Below the pieces are notes generated by a model. The model ran no database searches and was not told the DNA's origin. It saw only the letters and a program-made list of their open reading frames with translations. Below are positions 36,139-46,870 of a DNA stretch of 64,000 bases, piece after piece. A program made the translations under genes and the position numbers. The first letter of the stretch is position 1. Every line of letters begins with the position of its first letter. Source of the stretch: Pinus tabuliformis (Eukaryota; Streptophyta; Pinopsida; Pinales; Pinaceae); the NCBI GenBank assembly GCA_031772625.1, contig CM062818.1:1678796167-1678860166 (forward strand). Direction: 5' to 3'.

Positions 36139-36471
36139 TGTTATGAAACCAGCTCACAAAAAGATAGAAAAGATAGATCAACGCCTTAGAATTCAGCTTC
36201 TTCAAGGGGGAACCCTCCTTTACATTACACAAATGAATGATTCTTTGATGATTCAAATGAAAAAACCTCCTTTCTATATATAGGAGTCTAAGGAGTCACA
36301 ATATAACTCAACCGAATTAACAATAATAATATAAAGGCACAAAAATAACAATAGAGGGATTCTATGGGGCACAGTATTAACAATATGGGGACAATAGGGG
36401 CACAACAATATTAATAATGGATACAACTACAATAGTAATGGGGTAATCACTAGTATTATAGGGACCTAACA
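36139..36471 (-). repeat. Element B 5' LTR (333 bp)
   Basis: The plus-strand sequence starts TGTTATGAAACC and ends GGGACCTAACA, so TG/CA ends are present in element sense. A TATA-like CTATATATAG lies at about 36272-36283. The primer site follows at 36136. The partner 3' LTR is not in the window; the bases after it (GCATT, 36472-36476) are the candidate target duplication. Confidence 0.85.
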
Positions 36472-36960
36472 GCATTGACATTTGCTCTATGGGCAGACAA
36501 TATTACTCATAAAGCCTCTATTGGTTCTTCTCCTTTTTCTTTAGTTTATGGAAAATAAGTTGTTCTTCCCACAAACGTAGCAATACCATCTCTTGCCCTA
36601 GTACAATTTATCAATGAAAACCCTTCATCTTCTATCCATGCTAGACAATTTCAAATCCTCAAACTCGAAGAAGAAAGAGAAAAGGCTAAAGTGACCCACT
36701 TACATCACCAACAAATAGTCAAAGCTTCTTTTGATACAACTTCTGCCAGTGAAAAATCCTTTGAAGTAGGTGACCTAGTCCTGAAATTGGACAAGGCACA
36801 TGAGGAAAAGGGTAGACATATCAAATTCCAAAGGCTATGTCTTGGCCCTTTTTAGATTATTGGAAAAATCGGACCATCAACGTTTCTTTCACAAGACTTG
36901 TCCGATAGGAAAGATTCTTTGCCCGTAAATGGGCAAATGTTGAAAAAGTACTTTTCTTAG
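36472..36960 (+). pseudogene. Element D: integrase C-terminal fragment of a Tat-like element
   Basis: The plus-strand translation starts mid-protein with TFALWADNITHKASIGSSPF. It continues through LALVQFINENPSSSI, LKLEEEREKAKVTH and the GPF-type segment to LPVNGQMLKKYFS and a stop near 36960. It aligns along its length with element A's integrase (10030-10530) but differs at many residues, so it is a related, separate element. Internal stops lie near 36557 and 36855. Its upstream part should lie on the far side of element B. About 190 bases of 3' region follow. Confidence 0.8.
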
Positions 36961-37160
36961 GAGATAACCCCTTCCAGTTTTGTAATATATTTTCCTTTTA
37001 GGAAAATAATGGTTAAACTAGTATTTACTCCTCATTTTTGAAAATAAGTCTTTGATAACATTTCTAATTTTTTTCTTTTATAAGAAAGTTCAAGTTTAAT
37101 GGAACAATTAGGAAATTTGAGTACTAATTTTCTCTTATTCTTAAGTGAATGAATTTCGCC

Positions 37161-38142
37161 TCAAACCTCCACTAAGAGTTGATGTGTTAACAGAAGTGTT
37201 TGGATAGAAGATAGAGCCACTGTTATCCAATTCAGTTCTATTTTTTGTTGGGAAATCTGCATTCGCTCCCATATTTTAACCACCTTCTTAATGGCCCGAA
37301 GATTTTCCAGCATACACATCATGGGAGAAGGGGAATACGATATAGGCTTTTCCCAAGTGTCCTGCACTAGCTTGCCAGAATCGAGGTCCTCCAAGCACAC
37401 TCGATTGAATTTAAATGGCATCCCAAACCTAATATCCCCCTGGTGCTAGTTGAGAATAATGGGCTGGTGGTCAGATATGTAACTATCCACAATGTCAGAT
37501 TGGACCAATCCAAGTCTCTCAACAACATGTTCCTGAAGTAGAAAACGATCTAATCTTTTAGCAACATAATCATTACCTGATCTCCCATTGTCCCAGGTTG
37601 GCACAATCTTGAATGGTGAGATGTCAATGAAGTTATAGTCAATGATGATATCTTTTATCTGGGCACTAACAGGATCTATTCTTTTGTTCCAACCCCACAC
37701 CTCATCCAAACCAGCAGTATAGTTCATATACCCTGCCATGATTAGTGTGGAAATCTCCAACCTCTGTGTTGCCACTAATTTCCGTCGAAAAGAGTCTCTA
37801 TCCCTATACAAGGCATATATGTTCATTATATGGATAAACCCCGATAAACCTCTAATATATCCAGCTAATAGAATACCGACAAAACATGAGAATTCCATCA
37901 TCCTTACCCATCGAGGATCCCATAAAGAAACTAAGCCCTTGAAAGGCCATCATCATCAGTAGCCGCCATATACCAGTCAGGGAGCATATTCCTAAAAATA
38001 TTTGATCACCTGGTGTGTTAGATGCATAGTCTCTTGCAGTAGAATGACGAAAGGGTGAGTCATGAAGAATAGCTCCTTTAGGGCCAAAAACTTGTGGGAC
38101 GACCCTATACCCTGAATGTTCATGGACATAATGTAATTCATG
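37161..38142 (-). pseudogene. LINE E endonuclease (ORF2 N-terminal part)
   Basis: The minus-strand start is near 38142 (MNYIMSMNIQGIGSS), with the early ILLQET motif. Stops lie near 38000. The frame 37901-37446 has IMAGYMN where GDFN is usual. It then has the DNGRSGNDYVAKRLDRFL segment and the terminal SDHQPIIL motif, the APE-type nuclease signature. A stop at 37446 is followed by the post-nuclease linker to 37161 (MPFKFNRVCLED, LRAIKKVVKIWE). The Asp of GDFN is lost, so the nuclease would be inactive. Confidence 0.75.
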
Positions 38143-38426
38143 AAGGTCTGGTTATAGGATTTTTGCCTCTAAGGGACTAGGGAGAGGAGGACAAAGCAAT
38201 GGGGACATTTGTCAAGGAGTGAGGATTGAAAGACTCAAAAGGGATATTCCAGGGACACCCCCTAAAATGTTGACTATCCCATTTCTTTTTTCAACGGACA
38301 GTAATATTTCCAATCGATAAATGGCTAACGATAAGGGACATGGAGCCAGGTGGCTTGTGGATAATAAGAATATGTAATTCCAATGTCTTTCTTTGTAAGA
38401 GAAATTCTAGGTCATTGTCTACCGAG

Positions 38427-39010
38427 TTAGTAGGAGAGACAGCGTGTGAAATGGGTGAAATAGGTCGATCTATGGATGGCGGAACTCGGAGAGTGATGGC
38501 GTTGTGTAATAGGAGAAGAGATATATGAAAAATGAGATGTGGAAGGGATGTCAAGAGGTGACATATGAGTTGGCATAGAAAGAGTAGGGGTCGATTTGGG
38601 GCATGTTAGAAGAGGGATCGTGTCCGACATAGGCAGGGAAGTCTCCCCAGCATCTAAGGTGCCAGAATCCTCGGATGTCCATGAGGAGGATTGAACCAAA
38701 ATAGGTACGGACTCAACATAGATCAATGGATATGAATCAACAACAGGAGAAGTAGGGTTGAAATGAGGATTACATGTACGACTCATAGCCATATCCGAAT
38801 GATGTGTCCTGCCACGTCCAGTCATCTAGATATCAGGTGGACTACTAGCTTTCCCTTTTATACCACATATATGTTGCTTGTGAGCCATGCGACGTACTCC
38901 CCTCCTTCATGGAAAGTGCGCCATAAGGTGACCAATATGATGGCAGATAAGGCAGTGAAGTGGAACGCCCCAAAAATCCAGACGCTGCTGCAATTGTGTG
39001 TCCTCCCATT
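38427..39010 (-). pseudogene. LINE E ORF1 C-terminal remnant
   Basis: The minus strand shows a zinc-knuckle-like run VPLHCLICHHIGHLMAHF near 38920-38975: Cys, Cys and His are kept and the last Cys is replaced by Phe. A Ser/Pro/Thr-rich tail follows (38825-38427). A stop lies before the ATG at 38825. This matches the layout of plant LINE ORF1 proteins, which bind RNA. Confidence 0.55.
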
Positions 39011-40049
39011 TAAGGCATTAATTCAAGTCTAAGGGCCTCAACAAGCCCTTTCACGCCATATTTAGTTGCAGAATAAATAGAAGCCCCATACTACGCATAT
39101 TGCAAAACACATAAAAGAGTGAATCCATTGAAATAGATTTTTATTGGAATGTGACAATATAATTTCAAGATTGTGAATTTTTTTATAAAAATATATTTTT
39201 AATATATAAATAGATTTAACAAAAATAGCAATAAACAAAATTTAACCTGAAACTCTGATCACAAAAAATAAAAACCATTTGCAACCCAAAAACCAATTTC
39301 ACGTATCATACTAGACCAGCCAAAGAACTGACGAGAACAACAGACATGGGAGGTCGGGCATGGCCTTGGTATGTGCAATGCTTCATCAAGTGAAGAGCAA
39401 CATGTAGAGTGTTTACCATCCCTGATAACTTTGTGTTAATCGTCTCATGAAAATATTTGATGGGAATTTCATCTATAAATCCAATTCTTGCCCACCTAGC
39501 ATTGCAAACAAAACATCATTATGTCTCCATTGAAAATATTGTTGTATTACATCCGAAAGAGTTTCATAGTCACTCACATCGGTTGTCTGCAAAAAGCTAA
39601 AACTTGACTGGATTACAAATTCTAAAAATATTCAGCTAAGGTGCTTCAATAATAATAATAAAAGACAATGAGAAAACATATCCATGTACCTTTGTGAATA
39701 TTCTATTAGCACTGATAGTTTTATTATCGACGAAAGGACAATGAGAAAAACATATCCATGTACCTTTGTGAATATTCTATTAGCACTGATAGTTTTATTA
39801 TCGACGAACTTGTCTATGGCCTTCTCCAATTTGGCAGAGCTTCTAGCTATCAGAGTAACGAAAGCTCCTTGAGAGAGAGCCTCTTTGGAAATAGCAAGGC
39901 CAATACCATTGGATCATCTTGTTATTAGAACATGCTTCCCATGCACAGTTTTCAGACATGGTGAAGGCTTCTAGAGCAATGTTACCCCCAACAAAAATCG
40001 TAAAAAGAAAACCAGTAATGATGAGTATAGTTGTAGCCAATTCCATCAT
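39011..40049 (-). pseudogene. Short-chain dehydrogenase (3-ketodihydrosphingosine reductase-like), copy 1, decayed
   Basis: Minus-strand sequence homologous to 61390-62704. It holds exon 1 (about 40049-39660; hydrophobic N-terminus, then KLEKAIDKFVDNKTIS), exon 2 (about 39590-39345) and the first part of exon 3 (39110-39011). Exon 3 is cut by LINE E. Small indels shift the frame after the N-terminal membrane segment, so the Gly-rich cofactor loop is out of phase. A 74-bp tandem duplication (39677-39824) repeats the end of exon 1 with the splice donor. The product family is judged from copy 2. Confidence 0.6.
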
Positions 40050-40175
40050 GAGGAGAGGATCAGGGTTTTGGCAATGCCAATATTTCTTGAAACAAATGCA
40101 AGCACCTACGTATTTAGGTTCGAGATGAGCTGGTCCTAGTTCTGTTGAGAATTAGATAGAACATTTATTACAAAA

Positions 40176-40305
40176 TTGTTAGAGAATAATAATGTTGTAT
40201 GGTTGGGTTAGTGGGCTTTGTTAAAGAATAATAATGTTGTATGGTTGGGTTAGTGGGCTTTGTTAAAGAATAATAATGTTGTATGATTGGTTCAATGGGC
40301 TTTTA
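40176..40305. repeat. 42-bp tandem repeat, about three copies
   Basis: TTAGAGAATAATAATGTTGT and its variant TTAAAGAATAATAATGTTGT start a 42-base unit that also contains ATGGTTGGGTTAGTGGGC. The third copy is diverged. It lies upstream of reductase copy 1; a single copy lies upstream of copy 2 at about 62897-62928, where the copia LTR interrupts it. Confidence 0.8.
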
Positions 40306-42655
40306 GTAAGGCAGATGTGATATCAATGTTGACAGTTGGCCACCAGGTACATTTAGACAAAGTTTCCATCTCGAGGTATTACTATTCTGGGTGGAGGACA
40401 TGGGTCGTCGTTTCCATCCAACTAGTGTGGCGATGCTACAAAGTGAGGTCGGCTACCATTGGCTCCTCTTTGGTTGCCCTCTCCTTGTTCAGTTGTGGAG
40501 ACCACTAACCAAAATTTATTCTTCTTCTTGCTAAGAAAATCGCCTCTGACTCTATGCTTGCTCTCTTCGCCTCCCCCAAACCAAATGATGACGGTTTCTT
40601 GTTGTGATATTGACTTCTGCTTCATCTTTCATGATCCATGCTATCTAGGTATTTATATTGAAAGTTTTTTAACCACATATCCAGTGTAGTGTACTCACCA
40701 ATACCTTTTTTTGTGCATTGCCAGGATTTGTACGGGATTTGCCCTAGATTTGATGGGCTAAGGGAGCAGGTTCGAAGCTCCTCTTCCTCGCTGGGTTACT
40801 GCGCCATGGTTTTTCAGAGGCTGGGAAACAGAGCTTAAGGATTTGTAGTTTTTGTATTGTGCATAAGAAAGAGGACAATGACACTATTGAGGCATATGGA
40901 ATTTGACTCTCCTTCTCTATTCCTGATCATGGGCTAGACTTTAGACTCTGTATTTTTAATATTCTTGTAATTAAAAGAAAACACAAGAATAATTAGGGTT
41001 TATGCATATATGAAAATAGTAGCCCAATATTTCTTCCTTTGTTTCCGAAGTGGCCAAAAGTGAACGATGATTAATAGTTTAAAAAAAAACCTATAATAGG
41101 TTAAATTGTTTCTCGGACTGGCCAAAAGTGAACAACAATGATGGATTGTGCACAAACACGTTCTATAGCTTATAGCATGGTTTTGAGATTACTGGAAAAA
41201 ATGGGAAGGATAACTTACAAATTACACCTTGAAGGAACCTACGGCCAAGCAAGAATGGGGGGTTAAAGCAGAGGCTTATTCCCCTCTCCTTTCTCCAGAA
41301 TAGGGTAGGGCTTCTCTCAAAGAGATTTCTTTATGTGGTATGTTTTCCTATTTTTTGTGATAAGTTTTTCAATCAAAGTTTGGTGATTAAATTATTTTTT
41401 CAATTTTAAGTTAGGAAAGAGATTAAAGTTGCTTAGTACTACTTTTTCTTGCAGGTGACCCACTACCCAAAATTGACAAAAAATTCCTGGAATTCCATTG
41501 ATCAATAGCTTTTAAGTGTACAATCGTCCAGTTCATCGCAAGGTATGGACCAATAGAGAAAAAAGGAGTGTTTCAGAAAAAAGGAGTGGTTTCAAGTGAA
41601 ATGCAAGTTTTAAAGCTCAAATCAACCTATTGTTCTATCTCCATTCACTTCACCCTTAACTATTTCTCCCAACCCTCAACTTTGCGCATTATGCAATGGA
41701 GGCATGCCCCATTTATCTACTTTTGCTAATAGATTCCACTCTCAGCATGGCCTTTTCCATATTAGTATTTGCTACAACCTTGAATGGCTCAAGCATCATC
41801 GTTCTTGTAAATGAGTTTTCCTCTCTTATCAATTTAATGCTTACTTTTTAGAGTGTAGAATTCAATGTCATTTTTCATTGCTTAAATTGTATTTTTTAAT
41901 ATAGGACCAAGTAAAAATTTTAACCATAAAAACTTAATTTGTTTTCTATATATAGATATATATGAAGTTGATATCAAGATAGTTAACATAGATCTTCAAA
42001 TAATTTATTTAAATCTCTTGTTGAAATATTTTTTTAAAGTATAAGATTTAAACATATGATTTACACATTCCTTTTACTTCTAATTACGTTATAACACATT
42101 ATTTTTTTAATTATATTTTACATTATTTTTTATTTATAACATAATTTTTAAATTTTAAGTTTATTTTAAGGTGGCATGGACAGACGAACTAATGGGCTGT
42201 AGAATGAGCCTCACGGTTAGAAAGCATTCATCTTATTAACAAATTAATAAATATGTAAAATTTATAACATTAATTAAGTTTAGCATAAAAATAAAATATA
42301 AAAAAATAATGAAAGTTTGTTTTAACAGTTGAAATTTTTAAATATTTGTCAATTTATATTTTGAATTTTATTTATCCTTCTAACTATTAATTTTTTCTCA
42401 TATAAAAATATAAATATATTAATTTCTAGAATAATATTATATTATTTATCTTAATTCAAGATATACCAAGCGTTCAGAAAATCAAAAGGTATTTTTAGAA
42501 TGAATAAAGATTTGATCCCTTTTGAATCTTGGTAAATCCAGAAATAAGATAAATCTCAGCTAAATTATATTGAGATTTATGAATAATGTTCAGTCTCTTT
42601 TAGAAATTTAATGAACATCACAAAAGATAACTATTTTTCTTTACTTTTATTTATC
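40306..42655. other. No gene recognised; AT-rich non-coding DNA
   Basis: Only short chance frames occur. The stretch 41880-42480 is extremely AT-rich. A short imperfect tandem pair (GAAAAAAGGAGTG) occurs near 41555-41593. Confidence 0.5.
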
Positions 42656-42659
42656 ATAT

Positions 42660-43577
42660 TTGTTATAGACATATTTGGGCACTTCAGCCCCAATCTTATA
42701 TGTCGATAAACTAGGGCTCTTTAACCCCTAAAAGAGTTGTTTCATACCCTAAAAGATCATGGTCAACTGATTACATCATTCCCCAAAAGTTCCACCTAAA
42801 AAACCATCCAGAATTGGCCTAAACTGGACCATACTGACTGCTCCACTATCAGGGTACGATGCATATTGACTTCTACACTAGCCAGGTGCAATGCATACTG
42901 ATGAGGCCTTCTGTAGGGTGCGATGAGCGAGGATGGACAAATGTCCGAGACAATTTGATAAGTGGATGCTCATGGAATCTTCTAGAAACTTCTCCTATGA
43001 CGCTTGCCTCTCTGAATTCACCCAAGGATGAGTAAGAGATCCAAGAAATCTCCAAGTGGAACCAAATGCAACAAGTGGAATGACACTAATCAAAAACCTA
43101 GAGATGACTCACACCCTTGCACACATCTATAAATGGATCCCTCATCTGAGAGATCTAGAGGTTGGAATATTCTGAATTACAAGGAAGTGCTGATAGTTTG
43201 TATTTGCGATAAGAGCATTGTATTGTTGGTGTGATCTTGCTATTTCATGAGGTGAAGAGGGATTGATGTTGGGAGGATGATGCTGGATCAAACAACTGGG
43301 TTGTAATTCTCCCTTCTATTTAATAAAGTTCTTCAAGTTTTCTTCCATATAATTGTGCACTTGTGAATGTTATTATTTGTGAATGCCATTGTATGTTCAT
43401 TATACATCTGATTTTGTAATGCTTATGATACAATAGATCAAGATGCTTTGATGGTTCTTTGCTACTGTGTTTCTACAGGTACTCTTCAAGCAAGATAAGT
43501 ATGGAGAGGAGTTGCAAGCTCTGTCAAGGGGGAGAAAGATCAAGCAAAGGGTCAAGCGGAAGTTCTAGGTTGGTCCT
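42660..43577 (+). repeat. Possible solo LTR or LTR-like promoter segment
   Basis: A GC-richer island in AT-rich DNA starts TGTTATAGACATA. It has TATAAATGG at about 43132 and AATAAAG at about 43321, spaced as a promoter and polyadenylation signal would be. No matching second copy or target duplication was found, so the assignment is tentative. Confidence 0.3.
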
Positions 43578-43735
43578 CTCATCTTTCTCTTATCTATTGT
43601 GCATAGAAGAAATCGTTGAATTACTTTGAACCGTTGTTTCTAGGGTAGCTGCCAAACCTAGAGGGCTAGTCAATTGAAAAGACACTAGTTTTCCCAGAAA
43701 TAATATTAAACTATGCATTCCAACACCAACACCAA

Positions 43736-43802
43736 AATGCAATGTCCATAAATTCTTTCCTCTGCAAAAACAGGCAATGTCCACAAATTCTTTCCTCTAC
43801 AA
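43736..43802. repeat. Short tandem duplication (about 33-bp unit, two copies)
   Basis: CAATGTCCATAAATTCTTTC and CAATGTCCACAAATTCTTTC begin two adjacent copies separated by CTCTGCAAAAACAGG. No coding role is seen. Confidence 0.7.
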
Positions 43803-44307
43803 AACTAATTTTGTATGTGTTGAAATATGTAGTATTGGAATGGTTTAATATTTCAAAAGGGAATACATTGAATTGCAAAATAAAATAAAATAAAAAATTT
43901 GTGACACTCAAACTCAAATTTTAAAACTTATGGTATTTTGAGTGTCTCTTAGATGTATGTCAACAAATTTTCTATTTCAATTTTTTTTGAAATCCAATTC
44001 GAATTTCATCTTGATTATCGTGCCTCAAACTGCCCCCATTTTGTTTGGTTGAGGGCATCCACTCTGCCAAGGTTTTATTTAATCCTTCGATGTAAAGATG
44101 TCATCCAATTGGTGTTTAACTAAAATCAAAATCCCCATAAATACCAAATGGGGTGGAATCTTCCAATAGCAAACTAATCTAGCTGCTATCATAATAGCAG
44201 CGATGGAATCCTTTAGTTGGTAGGAGACTGAGACAGGTGCCCTAAATTGGTCCTTCAAAACCAAAGCTTGATGCAATGGATCTCGAAGGGCGTTATGTTT
44301 TAGCATC

Positions 44308-44522
44308 CAAGTTTCACGACATCATCATAAATGAAGCAAATGAAGCTTGAAGGACATTATTTTTTAGCATCAGAGTTTGATGACATCATCATAAATGAAG
44401 GAAGTTGTAATTCGATTATAAAATTCAGGTTTGATGGTATCATCGCTTAAATAAAACAAGCATTAATTTGACATGCTTCACGACATCAAGTTTTAATTGC
44501 ACAGGTTTCACGACATCATGTA
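44308..44522. repeat. Degenerate repeat of a TTTCACGACATCAT motif
   Basis: Five variants of GTTTCACGACATCATCATAA occur within about 215 bases (near 44312, 44368, 44430, 44478 and 44506), some followed by AAATGAAG. Spacing is irregular (about 28-60 bases). No reading frame spans them. Confidence 0.7.
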
Positions 44523-44949
44523 CTAAAAAAACAAGTTGTATCCCTGGAATTTTCTACAACATGCACCAACCAAAGAGTATAATTTTATCCGTTTGATGGA
44601 AATTATGCTCCAATGAGCGATGTCACCTATCATGAAACTAACTACAATAAAAGCATTGGACATGTTGTTTGTTGTTCAAAATAGACCATTACATGAGGGA
44701 GATGTCCATCTTAGTCCACACAAGTTGTCTCAGGTAAACCATGCATCCCTACTACCTAGAATATTTATGATTTACAAAACATTATGTCATATTGAATATA
44801 CCAAAATAGACTTATCTATATTCATCATTGTAAGACTAAAAACAGAGCCTATGGGAGAGGAATCACATCCTCATCCTTAGTTATGTTATCCTCAATATAT
44901 TTGAAACTCAAGATGCCAACAACAACACCAAGACCAGCTTTTGATATGG

Positions 44950-46870
44950 AATTGATAACCATGTTTGATTTTCAAAATATGTGTTGGAAAGTTATATTTT
45001 GGATTGATAGTTGAAGAGATCTAATACAATCCAACCGAAAACAAAGGTTTGGTGGAGCGAAATTAGAGTTCCCCAGAACACCATCAATGATAGACTTTGA
45101 ATCTCCATATATATGAATGCAGTCTAGAAACCTCTTCTTGGAGAACCAGAGCAATCCCCATACTGCCAATATCTCGGCTCTAGTATTTGTATTGCTACCA
45201 CCATGCCAAATTATTTTTTAATGTGTCATATTGCAAATTATGAGCCATGCCCCACAACCACAAAATACACCCTATGCAGCTCCATCGAAAAAACTTACAG
45301 GAAACCATATATATGGGAGGAATAATCCGAACATGTAAATCTTTGATGGTCGGAGTGCAGTCCACTTGTGTGTCCATCCATGTCCCAATGTTGTAGCAGA
45401 TTATGTGTACATTAATAGGAATACCCTCAAAAATGTAAAAGTTCCTTGTTCGCAAGATCTCCCTTAATAACAATAAAGGAATTAACTTATGCTGACCCCC
45501 CATCGAGACCCACCAACAAAGGAATTTTTCAACTGAGAGAAACTGTCTATAAGGAAGGTGATAAAGTTGTAGAACCCATAGCCATACCTGTGAGGTTTTC
45601 GTACATTGTAGGAAAAGATGTAGTTCTATTTCAATTGACTCTCGACATAGCGGACACCATATAGGACCTTCGGATCCCCTCCTGCAAAGGTTTTCCCAAT
45701 TCAGTATTTTATTATGCCAAGCCAACCATGTGAAGAGGATTATCTTCATGAGAACCCTCCACTTCCACACTTTCTTAAACCAACATGGGTTAGTTTAAAA
45801 AAAATTAGTGCACATAATATACATGTATATGTTCGTTACCACCATAGCTCCTAGGTAAAGTCTCCTATCCCATGTGAGAAAGTCCCCCCTCTCGGCTCTG
45901 CAAAGACCCGCATGTCTAAGATCTTATACAAATTAATTCCAATCGACTGCTCAATGACCTTTTAAGATGATTTTTGGTGCCTCTTTCCAGATTGGATATT
46001 GCTTGCTCCAATGCCGAATGACATGTTCCAAGAAAATGTAACCCTTGACATGAAGAACATCTATCGTATCCTGTTGTAGATGTAAAGTTGAATTGACACC
46101 AAAAACTTGGTTAATCCCGATTAAAATGTGATTTTCCTTGCAAAATGACCATCTAAGCCTTTGCAAAAACCAACATTTCACTTTGTGAAAACTCAACCAA
46201 ATGTAAGATCCAGATTTGATGCCAATATTACCTGCTTTGTACTAATCAAATATGCTCTTCCCTTTTAGGCACTTCACCAAAATGATATCCCTCCATGTAC
46301 CTTCATTGTATAGAGCCCTCCATAGAGATTTAATTAGTAGAGCCCACCCAAAGACTCTCGTATCCAAGATGCCCCAACGTCCACATTCCTTTGGAGGAAT
46401 GATCGTTTCCCAATTTATCAAATTATATTTTAGTGACTCTCCAGTGCCCGACCATAGGAAGCGAGAGAGTATAAACTAGATTCTCAGAATAATTGATGAC
46501 GAAAGTGGAAAAATATGGGCCCAATATATAGAGATTTGTTGTAGAACATGTTGTATGAGTGTATATCTCCCTCCTAAGAAAAGCCACCTATGAGTCCAAT
46601 AATTCAATCTATATTGAAATTTTTCTAGAAGCCAAATCCAATATATCGAACTGTAATTGTTTGGATTTGATATGAAGCCTAGGTATGTGAATCCATCGAA
46701 TAGTGGTTTGGAACCAACACCAAAAATACCTACAATGAAATCTATCTCCTTCCTATCACTATTTGAAAAGAGAAGCAACGACTTACTACCATTGAGCACC
46801 AACCCAGATGCCTCCCCATATCACACAAAAATATAATGAAGTTCCATCCATTGTGATCTAGAGACCATCC
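44950..46870 (-). pseudogene. LINE F: decayed RT C-terminus, zinc finger and RNase H
   Basis: Minus-strand pieces in order: 46802-46476 is the RT thumb side (VLNGSKSLLLFSN, FTYLGFISNPNNY, WLFLGGRYTLIQHVLQ). 46196-45951 is the following linker. 45770-45195 is the zinc-binding RT-associated domain (FTWLAWHNKILNWENLCRRG, WCPLCRESIEIELHLFLQC). An RNase H remnant follows (45169-44972, with YGDSKSIIDGVLG). Upstream homology fades at 46870, before the catalytic RT motifs. Frames are broken between every piece. The element is 5'-truncated, as is typical of LINE insertions. Confidence 0.75.

Larger units (their letters stand above)
16957..36471 (-). mobile_element. Element B: chromovirus-like Ty3/gypsy element, split by A and C
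   Basis: Read on the minus strand, B has a 333-bp 5' LTR (36139-36471), a primer site, a 5' leader of about 670 bases, gag (from 35460), protease, RT-RNase H and integrase. Element C (19635-33946) interrupts it at the protease/RT border. The reading frame on each side joins in phase once C and one target copy are removed. At 16957 the integrase stops in mid-domain against element A, so its C-terminus and the 3' LTR should lie before base 1. The short LTR, Met-type primer site and integrase style resemble plant chromoviruses; a chromodomain cannot be seen because that part is missing. Confidence 0.8.
37150..39010 (-). mobile_element. LINE fragment E
   Basis: This is a minus-strand L1-type element with the end of ORF1, a short spacer and the endonuclease half of ORF2. 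Reverse transcriptase is absent: homology stops near 37150 next to the element D 3' region. At the other end it stops near 39010, where reductase exon sequence begins abruptly. It is therefore truncated at both ends. Confidence 0.7.

Noticed and set aside
44079..44306. Minus-strand 75-codon frame
   Set aside because: Hydrophobic stretch without recognised homology, next to a repeat array. Possibly LINE-derived, but I could not support it.
44308..44522. CRISPR-like array
   Set aside because: Repeats are degenerate and unevenly spaced, and the DNA is plant nuclear; no spacer/repeat structure.
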